64,000 bases of DNA from Escallonia rubra (taxonomy: Eukaryota > Streptophyta > Magnoliopsida > Escalloniales > Escalloniaceae): assembly GCA_033065855.1 (NCBI GenBank), contig JAVXUO010003030.1, positions 1 to 64,000 on the forward strand. The letters run 5' to 3'. The notes under the pieces are model-generated. The model did not search any database. It had not been told where the DNA came from and saw only the letters and a program-made list of their open reading frames with translations. Shown here in pieces: positions 10,822 through 21,031 of this stretch. The position numbers were made by a program, and so were the translations under genes. Position 1 is the first letter of the stretch. Every line of letters starts with the position of its first letter.

Positions 10822-12955
10822 ATGGGTGATGCTGCGCATTTCGTGTTTGGAATCTTTGGTGGGTTTTCACTTCCCCTTTGAAATTTGTTTTCTTTTGTCT
10901 TTACCTTTCTCTGTGTAGTTTTGTTTTCTTCGGCTTTCTTTTAATTTGCTCTGTTTTTGAAACAGGGAATGCTACTGCTCTGTTCCTCTTCTTGTCGCCA
11001 CTGTAAGCAGTTGGTGAAATTCTCTCTCCGTGTTCGTGTGTGCTTTCTTGTGTTTTTGTATATCGAAGGGCCATTTTACTGGGATTTCCTCAACTTCTGT
11101 TCTTTTCTCGAAATTTTTTTCAAGAAGCCCATGTGTAGTACTCGTCTCTGTTCGGGTCTGTGGTTGTACCTTTGCATCAAACGGCTATTTTACTGGAATT
11201 TTATCAATTTCTGTTCCTTTTTTGAAAGGGTTTTCAAGGAGTCCATGTGTAGTACATAATGAATCCTTACTCTCTTTGTTTGTGTGTGTTCGCGTGTCAG
11301 TGTGTGTGTGTGTGTGTGTGTGTGTTCGCGTGTCAGTGTTTGTGTGTGGTTTTATCTTTGCATTAAAGGGTTATTGTACTGAATCTTGATCAATTTATGT
11401 TCATCTCTTGAAAGGGGTATTAAAGAAGTACAACTGTAGTGCTTCAATGGGAAAAACTACTTTATTGATGAATCTACTTCTTTGAACATTTTTTTCCCAG
11501 AAATAAGGACAAGTTTATTCCTTGATCATGATTTTCTTTTGATAGTTGCTGACTTTTTATGTAATTTTACTTAATTATGTTAGAATTACTTTCAAGAGAA
11601 TCATCAAGAACAAGTCCACCGAACAATTCTCTGGAATTCCGTACGTGATGACCATGCTCAATTGCCTTCTCTCTGCCTGGTAAGCGCCCTAAATTGTAGT
11701 CACTGTTTTTTCGCCCTAATCTTACCAATTAAAGCATTTCCCTTTAGTGAACTTCCTCATCCAATCTTCCCCTACTGACATATGCTGATTTAGTAAGTAA
11801 CTAAGGTTTGTTCTAATCCGAAGCCTTATGCCATATGTTGCTTGACTAATTTTTGCGTTGATCACCTTGAAATAGGTACGGCCTGCCCTTTGTGTCACCA
11901 CACAACTTACTAGTTTCGACCATAAATGGCACCGGTGCAGCTATTGAGTTCATCTATGTGGTAATATTCATTATATATGCAACCAAGAAAGAGAAAGGCA
12001 AGATACTTGGACTACTTACATTCATCCTCATCGTGTTCTCTGCCGTCGCTTTTATTTCCATCTTTGCCCTCCATGACAAAAAGAGGAAGCTCTTCTGTGG
12101 TTTGGCTGCAACAATTTTCTCCATCATTATGTATGGCTCTCCTCTATCAGTCATGGTAAGCTTTTCTGTGATTCTGCAAGGGTTTATTGAACCTAAGGGT
12201 GTTTGATCTGCCAGCTAATATGCTTTAGTTCTTCTTTCTATTCCGAAGTAACATTCAAACTAAATCCGCAGGGTTACTGCTTCATTTAGTTCTACAAAAG
12301 TACATAAAAAATTGCATAGTGTGTACTTTGCTTGCAAATTAATGAAGAAGGTAAATGTATGCAGAGATTGGTGATCAAGACCAAGAGCGTGGAGTTCATG
12401 CCCTTCTTCTTGTCGTTGTTCGTTTTCCTGTGTGGTACATCCTGGTTTATCTTCGGCCTGCTTGGAAAGGACCCTTTTGTCTACGTAAGCTTCTGCACTT
12501 CTTTCACTATGAATTTGTCAAATCTGGTCATCCATTTCATAATCTAATAGCTTATGGATCTGCAAGTGAACTTACTTCCGGAATTTAATCTTGAACTGTG
12601 CCTAGTTTCTCTCTACTTTGGTCTTTCCACGCTTCATTTCTGATCCGTTTCGCCTCCTCATATATGTCAAAGGAAATTCTTTTGCGTGCAACTGTTTTAC
12701 CATAATCTTAGTGTCTTATTTGTTTCCTATGCTCCTACTGTTTATGCCACTGCTATGATCTTGATGGATCTTACTGTTTATGCTACCGCGTTGCAGATTC
12801 CCAACGGATTTGGAAGTGGGTTGGGTGCAATGCAGCTGATTTTGTATGCAATTTACCGGAACAATAAAGGCGAAATCAAGAAAGCCACCGGTACCAGTGA
12901 AGGCTCTCTGGAGATGGGGCTCAGCAATGACAAAGCGCACCAAGGAAAGCCGTGA
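10822..12955 (+). CDS. SWEET1: SWEET1-type sugar transporter (MtN3/saliva family)
   Basis: This is a complete six-exon gene: 10822-10858, 10966-11002, 11584-11679, 11876-12155, 12365-12484 and 12797-12955. All junctions are GT-AG, the frame is continuous, and the product is 242 aa. SWEETs are seven-helix membrane carriers that move glucose or sucrose down its gradient; clade I SWEET1 proteins mostly carry glucose at the plasma membrane. Seen directly: GNATALFLFL (helix 1), ITFKRIIKNKSTEQFSG, the STINGTG motif, KLFCGLAAT, SVEFMPFFLSLFVF and IPNGFG. Four helix prolines (P24, P44, P146, P163), the substrate-pocket asparagines N74 and N193, and W177 correspond to key residues of Arabidopsis SWEET1. 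MtN3 repeats lie at about 6-93 and 130-215. The tail is short and hydrophilic. Exon phases and length are normal for the family, so I take it as functional. Substrate choice is inferred from the family. Confidence 0.95.
11030..11440 (+). repeat. Three diverged tandem repeats in SWEET1 intron 2
   Basis: Intron 2 (11003-11583) contains three related segments beginning near 11067, 11179 and 11366. Each has a TTACTGGATTT-like core, then CAATTTCTGTTC, a TTTTTTGAAAG block and CATGTGTAGTAC or a variant of it. A GT microsatellite (about 11279-11330) separates units two and three. The repeats give long chance open frames, but splice sites show the region is intronic. Confidence 0.75.
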
Positions 12956-13584
12956 AGCAAGCACTCACCACAAGACGGAAACGTGACTAAATATGTTAGA
13001 ACCACATTCGACATTAGTAGACAACCTTTTGACTTTCGTGGATAATGGCATTCAGCCATCCGGATTTGCTCCTTTTTTGTTAGATGGAGCAGTACAGAGA
13101 AACAGCAAAAAATTATTATGGCGATAGTCCTTTGGGTTGGTTCTGATGTGAGTCCCATCCGTTTCTGAATCTAATCTACTGGTTATTAAGTTTCAAATAG
13201 CTATAAAGCTTCATTTGAACACTTTTTTTTCAATTTGATGGCACTGCCCTTTCAAATTCTGATATGAGTTTTGAAAGCTGATCAGCTTTCCTGATGTGCC
13301 TTCCTTTAATGAGTGTTAAAGTCAAGTTCCTTGGAGTGAAAGAAGTTGGTAGGCATCACATCAACAGCATCATTAAGTAAAGGCCAGTCCTAAGATAGGG
13401 CCAGGACAGGGTACCATGTATTCAGCAACAACCAGGTGCTTACCTAGAGACGCTGTTGAGTGCATGCTTTGATCCCCAGTTGGACAAGTTTTGCTACAAT
13501 GCTGGTTATAGCAATCTTGTTGCAAATCTGCTACTAAAAGTGATCTCTAATCACCAAAAGTTCAGTAACGCTTGTGATGCAACG
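12956..13584 (+). other. SWEET1 3' UTR and downstream DNA
   Basis: The DNA after the SWEET1 stop codon is T-rich and has no further exon. No strong poly(A) signal is obvious to me. The stretch ends at the left copy of the LINE target-site duplication. Confidence 0.5.
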
Positions 13585-13598
13585 CTTGAACCAACAAC
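13585..13598. repeat. LINE target-site duplication, left copy
   Basis: CTTGAACCAACAAC here is repeated exactly at 28050-28063. The left copy touches a T11 run, which is the minus-strand LINE's poly(A) tail, as expected for target-primed reverse transcription. Confidence 0.9.
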
Positions 13599-14127
13599 TT
13601 TTTTTTTTTAAATTTAAAGCAGAACTGCATTTCATCAAAAGTTAAAAGTACAAGAGGAACATTTACAACTGAGATCGAGTAAACCTACTAAAGGAGTGCC
13701 CCATCCTACGGCTCCTATCGGTTCAATAGTTATTTCTATAATGCTACTTGTATCAAAAGAACAGGAAAAGTTTTGCTTGACGTTGGTCCTCCAGTAAATC
13801 GATTACCTTGTATGTACATTATTAGGTGGGTCCAAAATATCAGTCATCTGTAAAAGATGCAGAGAGGTAATAGTTGTCGTCAAGGATACATCATTTCCAA
13901 TGTAGTTGTAGCAACTGCGAAACAAACGACATGTTTGATAGGTGTCAAAAAGAAAGGGTTGCATCCAAACTGGTGAGGTCTCAATGTCTGTGATCTGATC
14001 AAAGAAGAAAATGCGAGTTAGAACACAAAATAATTTGTGTAAAGTCATGTTGTAAAGCCCATTGGCATGTATAAAGTAGTGAAAGAATGGTGGCTACACA
14101 GTCATTGTTGGTTATGAAATGACTTGT

Positions 14128-14178
14128 GTTTAATCCCATGAGATTGCACCAAAAAAAAAAAAGTTTAATCCCATGAGA
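14128..14178 (+). mobile_element. Minimal retroposed insertion: 7 nt plus A12
   Basis: A perfect 16-bp direct repeat, GTTTAATCCCATGAGA (14128-14143 and 14163-14178), flanks TTGCACC followed by 12 A residues. A poly(A) tail bounded by a 16-bp duplication is the mark of LINE-driven retroposition. The insert is truncated to almost nothing but its tail. It lies in the 3' part of the older LINE. Confidence 0.55.
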
Positions 14179-14612
14179 GCCCCTTCACTGATCTTGGCCG
14201 GAATACCCGGTCTAGCCGTGCGAGAGTTTTCTCGGAATATGACATGAAAATGTATCTCCATGACCTAATTACTTCGATAAAAATGTGAATTGTTGAGGAT
14301 CGGAATGGAATATTGACTGGGAAAGGAGAATAATGGGTTTTTCAGTGAAATGAGAGAAAGCTGAGCTTTAGAAATTATTGCCTTGATGGGGTGTGAAACA
14401 TAGACAAGTGTTTTCGTCTCTTTAGCCACCATGTTATTTCGTTTACTAGGTTCAGAGCTTGGAATAAAATACTAAATGGTTTTGCCGAGTGTTGCCTAAA
14501 TACTAGCTCATTGCGTTAAATCCAAATGGACAAAGAATAGAGAAGAAAAGAATATGAGGAATTGTAATCTTTGCGAGTGAACTGGAAGATGAATCAATCC
14601 ATGCTATAGTGC

Positions 14613-15803
14613 TAGAGATGTCAAAAGGGCCGCGTGGCCCGCGGGCTGGTCCGGCCCGTTTTTGGGCCCGGACTGGCCCTAACCCTTAGGGCTTGGGCCA
14701 GGCCGAATTCTTTGAGAAACGGGCCCGGGCCCGGCCCGGCCCTAAAACGGTCCTTTTTGGCCCGGCCCTAAAATGGCCCGGGTTTGGCCCGGCCCGGCCC
14801 CGTTAGCCCCCCCTAAATATTTTTTCTTTTCTATTTTTTTTGAAGTCTATTTAAAATAGAATATCAAAAAAATAATAATGTAATAAAATAGACTATTTTA
14901 TTACATTATTATTTTTTTGATATTTTGGATCTTTTTAGTTAAATTAATAGTTTTTGAGGTGTTATTGAATTCATATGATCAGTATTTTCTTTAACATACG
15001 CAGAGAAGTATGGGTGTGTGGTGACTGTGACGTGTTTTTGATGATTTCTGAGTGGGCTTTCATTTAATGTATTTTATAGAATTTGCTTTGGGTTCTACAT
15101 CACAAGCTAAGGGAATAATTATAAAAACAATTATCATGTATTCTAAACATAAATAAAAATTATGTATTCTTTTTGTTTCAAACCAAAAGAGGTGAATTGA
15201 ATTCTAAATTTAATTTCATGAAGTGGGTGACGTGTTAAAGAGCCTTGAAGAATAATCTCATGTTTCTTTAAATGACCAAAGAATTTGAATGTAACAAGAA
15301 AAGATGTTATTTTATCTTCATCGATCTCGTTATTGTTTTTGTTTGATCTACTCTATTTTTCTTTGACATTTACAGGTTTTACACTATATTACGAAAGAGA
15401 TTGAATTTTGCACTTAAAATCAGTATGTGTGAGTTAGAACAACTAGTTTTTGTACTTAATCCATGGTTAATGGTCAATCAACATCAATTTACCTTTTCGA
15501 AAGGGGGTTAATTTGTGAAAAAGTGATTGTATACTCAATGATCCGTTTACAAAAACTTTGCCCTTTGTTGAAGAAGAAGTCTTTATAATAAAAAGTTGGG
15601 AAGAAAGGAAAAAAAATTTTGGATTGGGCCCGGGCCCGACCCAAGCCCGGCCCTAAATATTGGGCCTAGGGCCTGGGCTTGGACTGGGCCCATATATCCT
15701 AGGTTTTAGGCCCGGCCCGTTTTTCATTTGTGAGGCCCGGCCCCAGCCCGATTTCATTGGAGGCCCGCTGGGCCTGGGCCAGCCCGGCCCATTGACAACT
15801 CTA
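14613..15803. mobile_element. GGCCC-rich non-autonomous hAT inserted in the LINE
   Basis: Inverted termini TAGAGATGTCAAAAGGGCC and TAGAGTTGTCAATGGGCC bound 1191 bp. Both subterminal regions are dense in GGCCCGGCCC and the interior is AT-rich. The same termini occur at 61977-63069, where an 8-bp duplication proves the hAT type. Here the flanks (TATAGTGC against TAGCCATT) do not match cleanly, which suggests an older insertion. There is no transposase. Confidence 0.8.
14861..14923. repeat. Perfect 31-nt-arm palindrome in the hAT interior
   Basis: The arm 14861-14891 (beginning ATATCAAAAAAATAATAATG) is exactly complementary to 14893-14923, with a single A at the centre. The arms carry no mismatch although the surrounding element has lost its target duplication. 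It can extrude as a hairpin. Confidence 0.9.
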
Positions 15804-16139
15804 TAGCCATTCCTTAAAGGATGGGACAGGAATAGACGATATAATCCGCAGGCTACTCCCAATCCAAACCCCACTTAGATGACTTGATGTTTCAATTTCC
15901 TGATGACAGAGAATGCAGTGAGTATTTAACTGGATTCCCTCAATGGGGTTAATAAAGGCAGATGATCCCATAGCAGTTGCCTTAAGAAAACTTGCCACTT
16001 GTAGGGAATAGGCAGTTTCCATACTTTAAGCCATACTGAAGAAGTAACTGTTGGAACGGAGATTGTCAAGTTGTCCAAAAAATTATGGACGAGCATGTAA
16101 TATAGGCTGAGGTGGCTGTGAAATTACTATTTAGAGTGT
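15804..16139 (-). pseudogene. LINE ORF2 zinc-knuckle (zf-RVT) remnant
   Basis: On the minus strand this reads NTHCILCHQEIETSSHL, then VWIGSSLRI. It resembles the Cys-x2-Cys...His-rich domain after the reverse transcriptase in plant L1 elements (C-x2-C, then ET-x2-HL, then VW-x-GS). The closing cysteine region is degraded. The GGCCC hAT sits immediately downstream in the LINE's reading direction. Confidence 0.6.
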
Positions 16140-16717
16140 GTTTGTGCTGCTGAGCAAACTCACTATCGATCGCGCGCCGACGACGCAATCGATGAACAGT
16201 GTGTGATCTTTTTTGCCCCTAGGACCTGGGGACTTCTCTGAAAACGGAAAATGAAGACGAAAGTAGAATGATTGCGCGCCCATAAATGACAAAGAGAGCT
16301 TCGATTGATTGCAAATGTTTACACAGCAACATTTCCAAGTCTGAAAACTGAACTTCCTATCGATGGCAGCAAAAGCCTCTAAACTAAAGAAAGAAAAAGA
16401 CTAATTCTAAGTCTGGTTAATAATTGTTGATTGATATCTTTGTCTTCTTCTTTGACCCACTATATATACTAGAAGCTTTGTAGAAAATAACTACCATTAA
16501 AGAAACTATTCACTCTACCCACTTAGAAAATAACTACCCACTGATAAGTAATCAACCACACTTATCCCTTATCAATAGGGACACACTTCATAAGTTGGTT
16601 TCTTTCACTTCTTGAATCTTTCATTATCTCTTCAGAAATAATAAAAAGTAAATGTCATTTAGTGGCATTTAATCAAAGTGAACTCATTAGTGAAAAAATA
16701 TATTTTATGGTGCAAAC
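16140..16717. mobile_element. Unclassified 578-bp insertion in the LINE
   Basis: The direct repeat AGAGTGT (16133-16139 and 16718-16724) flanks a block that does not look like LINE. Its ends are weakly inverted (GTTTGTGC against GTTTGCAC). The interior has a CGATCGCGCGCCGACGACGC patch and AT-rich DNA with no open frame of note. Boundaries rest on the short repeat only. Confidence 0.4.
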
Positions 16718-16724
16718 AGAGTGT

Positions 16725-17217
16725 CAGTCAAGAGAATGCGATCTGGGTAACCACTGTGAGGAGGTATACGTCTAGGATTTGGTCAGCTATGTGGTCGAGG
16801 TCTGATTAAATTCGCATTCTAGTTTCCGTGTGAGATGAGATCTGAAACCCAGTTTTCCAGAGTTTTTTTAAAGTGATATGAGGAAAGGAACTTGGATCCA
16901 CCAATGAAATCCAATGGTCTTTCCAAATCTGAATTCTATGTCCATTTCCTGCTTGCTAGATGAGACCTTGTAAGATGACATATCTGCCTCTTAATATACC
17001 CTTCTTGCCCCAAGAAGATCGGAATGATGTCTTCAGTGATAGGAAGTGATTGGCTTTACAATATTTGTCTCTAAAAAAGGTAGATAGAAGACTTTTTGGT
17101 TCTGCTTGTATTCGCTAGCTTGTCTTCGCGAGGAGAGATTTGTTGAATAAGTGTGTGGAATGAAAGCCTATACCTCCTTAAGAGATTGGTCCACAAAGAG
17201 CACACCAATATATCCAA
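16725..17217 (-). pseudogene. LINE ORF2 C-terminal region, degraded
   Basis: This is LINE sequence between two insertions. On the minus strand short stretches follow the part of L1 ORF2 between the reverse transcriptase and the zinc knuckle, with frequent stops. It is placed mainly by its position within the element. Confidence 0.5.
17209..17217. repeat. MULE target-site duplication, left copy
   Basis: TATATCCAA is repeated exactly at 18466-18474 on the other side of the Pack-MULE. Nine bases is the standard Mutator length. Confidence 0.9.
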
Positions 17218-17389
17218 GGGTTAATTACTCACGGCACCCCTGAGGTTTACCCTAAATTACACACGGACCCCCTATCTTTTGAAAATTACACTCCGCTCCA
17301 TTTCTTCGACGGTGTTAACGGGGGGACGCAAAAAGACATTTTTACCCTTATATATTAACTACACAGTATCGTCTTGGATTTTGGAGGGA

Positions 17390-17660
17390 CTGTTTTGGAC
17401 GTTGCGGCGGGCAGTGCTTCCAATGGAGGGCAACGGTGCCAGGCATGCGGCTTTGGGTTCACAGGTGATGAAGCCGTGCGTTGTTCGGTGTCACAGTGGT
17501 GCGCGGGGGTGTTGGGCGATACTTCCGGTGAGGGGCGTGGCCGGAGAATGAAGGGTGGTTGACCACGAGATGGCACCGAAGATGGCGTCGGAGATGGCGT
17601 AGATGATAAATCATGCGCCGCGATGGTCGCCGCTGTTGTGTCGTGGTGTACACTGTAGGC
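17390..17660. other. GC-rich Pack-MULE segment of unknown origin
   Basis: This GC-rich stretch lies between the left arm and the H2B tail. Its composition suggests captured genic DNA. I do not recognise a protein in any frame, so its source is open. Confidence 0.35.
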
Positions 17661-17664
17661 AACG

Positions 17665-17820
17665 TCAGAGAAGAAGCCGGCGGAGGAGAAAAAGCCCACC
17701 GTCACTGAGAAGGCCCCCGCCGAGAAGAAGCCCAAGGCCAGCAAGAAGCTCCCCAAGGAGGCTGGCTCCGCCGCTGCCGGAGACAAAAAGAAGAAGAAGG
17801 CAAGCAACGCCGTTAGCGCA
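17665..17820 (+). pseudogene. Captured histone H2B N-terminal tail
   Basis: The plus frame reads SEKKPAEEKK, then TEKAPAEKKPKASKKLPKEA, GSAAAGDKKKKK and ASNAVS. Plant H2B begins with just this type of AEKKPAEKK / KKLPKEAG / GDKKKKK lysine-rich tail. There is no start codon in the proper place and the fragment stops being H2B near 17820. The rest of the histone resumes 350 bp later. H2B genes in plants usually lack introns, so the split is not a normal exon structure. Confidence 0.8.
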
Positions 17821-17846
17821 CCCCCGCCCCATCACAGTCACCGCCA

Positions 17847-18080
17847 TGGCAGCTCCTCCAAGAAAAAATCGGTGCCATACCGATTGGAGATGGACTTGGT
17901 GCAGACGGTGTTTGCGTCAGACCTGCTCCCTCTTCAAGCAGAAGCACGCCTCCCTCTCTTCCGAGTTCGTCACTCTCCAATCACAGCACTCGCGGCTTGC
18001 CTCCTTCCTCGAATAGCGCCTCGCCGAGCTTGCCCAGCTCCAGGCGGACAAGCGCCAAGGCCATCTCCAATCGGTAATCC
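17847..18080 (+). pseudogene. Captured fragment of a coiled-coil-like protein gene
   Basis: Between the two H2B pieces lies a stretch whose frames read YRLEMDLVQTVFASDLLP and, after a frame change, LFKQKHASLSSEFVTLQSQ and RLAELAQLQADK. The heptad-like leucines, glutamines and charged residues suggest a coiled coil. I do not recognise the parent gene. The frame is broken, so it is a pseudogene piece inside the transposon. Confidence 0.5.
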
Positions 18081-18168
18081 GTGACCACGGCACTTCAGAT
18101 CCTCGTCGTCTAGTTCAGATCTGGTTGATCGCCGTCGACCATGTGGCTTCGGTGGCAATGCACAAATG

Positions 18169-18243
18169 ACCTACAAGATCTACATCTTCAAGGTCTTGAA
18201 GCAGGTCCACCAGGACATAGGGATCTCGAGCAAGGCCATGGGG
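18169..18243 (+). pseudogene. Captured histone H2B, start of the histone fold
   Basis: The plus frame reads [16 protein letters not shown], then IGISSKAMG. This is H2B helix alpha-1 and the start of alpha-2 (typical plant H2B reads [24 protein letters not shown], here with Pro changed to Gln). It ends abruptly near the right MULE arm. It belongs with the N-tail piece at 17665-17820 but is separated from it by foreign sequence. Confidence 0.9.
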
Positions 18244-18474
18244 AGGGAAGGGTTGATGATTTTTCAGGGGAGGGCAATTTGGGGATGAAAAATCCAAAAA
18301 GTAAGGTGTCAGAGAATCTTTAGACGGAGTTAGGGTCCCCGTTAATTTTGTGGGGCTCCGTGAAATGCGGGTACAAACCTGGGGGAGCAGAGTGTAATTT
18401 TCAAAAGATAGGGGGTCCGTGTGTAATTTAGGGTAAACCTCAGGGGTGCCGTGAGTAATTAACCCTATATCCAA

Positions 18475-19840
18475 TGTATTCCATGAGAATGTCTCCTGTC
18501 TACCAAGATTTTCAAATAAAAGAATCTATCTCTTTACAAACCTTTATCGGGAAGAGAAATACCTACATATGGTATGTTAACAGAAAAGAAAGGACTTATT
18601 TGATAAATATAGTTCTGTCAGCTTCATTTAGCAGCATACTTGTCCACCCAGCACATCTTTTCTGGACTCTCTCTATTAGTTGATGGAAGAACTCTTTACC
18701 ATGAATAACTACATACATGGTTGTACCCAAATACGTGCCCAAAGAGTTGTTTACAGTTATTCCTAATGTTTAGGTAAGAAATGCTTTTAAAGGTGATGAT
18801 GTGTTGCGATTAACAAGGAGAACAGATTCTTTTGTGTTGATTTATGTCCAGAGTCCCGAGAGTAAGATTCTAACAGTAATTTTAGAAGCTCACAACAAAG
18901 AGGATTAACTTGAAAGAATAGTATTTAGTTGGCTGCGAAAATAAATGATTTATGGGCTGGGAAGTTGGAGCATTCGTGATTCCAATCACTCTTTAATATT
19001 CTTGAGCTTTGACTAGAGTGTGTGAGTGGACTTCCATGCAGAGGATGAAAAGAAAACGCGAGAGAAGATCTCCTTGTCTTAAGCCACATGAAGGTTTACA
19101 AAGCACTGTAGGAGACCCATCTACTAATATCGAACAGGTGACAGTGGTGATCCATTGCATGATCAGTTGTATCCATGTATAGTTTAATCCCAACTGGTGA
19201 AGGGTTGCTTTAACAAAGTCCTATCTGATACGATCGAAGGTTTTGCTCATATCCATCTTTAGAGATCCAATGGCCTTAGAACCATGTTTCTTAGTTCTAA
19301 CTCGGTTGGTTAATTCTTGAACTATCAGTATATTGTCGGCAATATGACACCTTTTAGTAAAAGCATTTCGAAAGGGTGAAAGAAGTCATGGAATTACCTC
19401 TTTAAGACGATTGCATAGAACTTTGGCTATGATCTTATATAAGAAATAACAAAAACTAATAAGATAGGGGAAAGCCTCCAAGATGTGTGGGAGTGTTGAA
19501 TTTGGGGATGAGAGTTATGAAAGTTCTGTTTGTTTCTACCAACATATGACATGAGTTAAAAAAGGAGAGAACTACGGTCATCATAGGTTACCTACAGATG
19601 TTAAATCCTTGTCTTTATTTGCAGGTCGGACCGGTTCAAGAATAAAGGTAAAATGTTTTTGAGGAAGCAAGTTTTGAGAAGCGGTCATACAGACATTTCC
19701 TTGTGCATCGAGTATGTTGTCAAAATTACTCCGAAATTGACGGATGCGGACAGAGGCATGGAAGAATTTTGTGTTTCGATTAGCTAAATCGAACCAATCT
19801 ATCTAAGATCTTTGTTTATAATAAATTTCCTTACAAGCCA
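18475..19840 (-). pseudogene. LINE reverse transcriptase remnant
   Basis: On the minus strand 19193-18993 reads GLNYTWIQLIMQWITTVTCS, then ILVDGSP and GLRQGDLLSRFLFILCMEV. This matches the L1 reverse transcriptase block in which GLRQGDPLSP precedes LFILCME. Upstream (19240-19840) weaker blocks follow, including the region that would hold the first catalytic aspartate. The expected FADD box downstream is not readable. The gene is dead. Confidence 0.85.
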
Positions 19841-20269
19841 TGAGATGATCCAGGTGATCCCTGATTTGTTTGTCGTCACTGCTAAAGTCAACAGTAGATT
19901 TTCCTGAAGTATTGGATTTATTGTCGTAATTTCTGAATTTGGGTAGCTAAGTTAGAACAGTGATTTTGGCTCCATTCAGAGATTTTTTGCAGAATAAGCT
20001 GATTTTTCCTCATCGCTGAACCTGCAATGGCAGAGTTCCAAACTAAGCGTATGAGACCTATCTCCTCTTTATGGTTAAGCCACATTGCTTCAAACCGTCG
20101 AGGTCACTTCTTGGAATGGAAAAGAGGATGTGTATTTAGGAGAAGAGGTGCATGATAAGAGCTTTGAATTCCTAAGTTGGTTACTCTTGCATTGGGGTTG
20201 GAGAAAAGCCATTTCGTATTCGAATAATAGATATGTGTTTTCATAAGTACAGTCAGTATCAGTTCACTA
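19841..20269 (-). pseudogene. LINE ORF2 linker between endonuclease and RT
   Basis: The minus strand reads RFEAMWLNHKEEIGLIR near 20100, then AMRKNQLILQKISEWSQ. In plant L1 ORF2 the stretch RFEAMW followed by W-x-K-NQ/L belongs to the linker after the endonuclease. It is cut at 20270 by a long LTR and resumes at 24417. Confidence 0.7.
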
Positions 20270-21031
20270 TGTAACACCCCGAACCTTGATACTGTCTAGC
20301 CGATTAATTTAATTTTTAGCAATGAGTTTCATACGCAACATTATCATCGATTAGCGTGACTGATTTTTATCGGCAATCTTTAACGATATATTTTTAGGAA
20401 GCATGAGTTAAAATTTAACGATAACTATTATAAGTGATATTAATTGGAGCCTTTAGTATTGATTAGCGTGAGTGACATTTTTGAAAACTTTAAACGACAA
20501 TAGTTTTTAACTTAGCATCGGTATTTTAATTAGCGACGATTAGTGTAGCGGCGTTATGTAATGCCCGTTAAATTTTCTAGTACGATAACTTATCGCAAAT
20601 AGTAATTTGGGCATTTTTTGTAATACTAAGAAGTTTTGGGTATACTTTGCAAATTTCCTAAAGTTTAGGAGGCTCTTTGGTAAATTTCAACCTAGGTTTT
20701 TTTTAATATATACACACTCTTTAAGGAGCAGCCGACCCTAGTTTTTCATCACTGTTTTTTTAACCACGATAGAAAGAGAGATACAGAGAGAGAAAGTGAA
20801 GGAAATGGAAAGAAAATTCTCGGCGCATTGCGTAGAGTTTCCGGTAAGTTTTCTAGCCAAAAAATTTCAGAATTTACTCAATGTTTATGGAGCTATAAGG
20901 GGGTGTCTGTGGGTTGTACATGCTGTGCAAAAGTGTGTGTGTGTGTGTGTGTGGTGTTATGCCGTGAGTACCTTGTGGGTTTTAGGGCAGTGGAAGAAGC
21001 CGTTGTCGTGAAGTGGGTATGGGGGTATATG

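Larger units (their letters stand above)
17218..18465. mobile_element. Pack-MULE with long terminal inverted repeats and captured gene pieces
   Basis: The first 76 bases (starting GGGTTAATTACTCACGGCAC) match the reverse complement of the last 76 without a difference that I can see, and looser similarity extends inward. A perfect 9-bp duplication TATATCCAA flanks it. There is no transposase. The core (about 17390-18300) is GC-rich, unlike its surroundings, and consists of host-gene pieces, including histone H2B. Identical arms and an intact duplication make it a fairly recent insertion into the older LINE. Confidence 0.92.

Noticed and set aside
11030-11389. Overlapping frames of 100 and 119 codons
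   Set aside because: They lie in SWEET1 intron 2, between exons fixed by the protein alignment, and come from the intronic repeats.
17355-17807. Minus-strand open frame of 150 codons
   Set aside because: It is antisense to the captured H2B tail; the low-complexity Phe/Ser/Ala run is the complement of the lysine codons.
17603-18016. Arg/Pro-rich open frame of 137 codons in the Pack-MULE
   Set aside because: It reads the H2B tail in the wrong frame. The H2B frame itself is the meaningful one.
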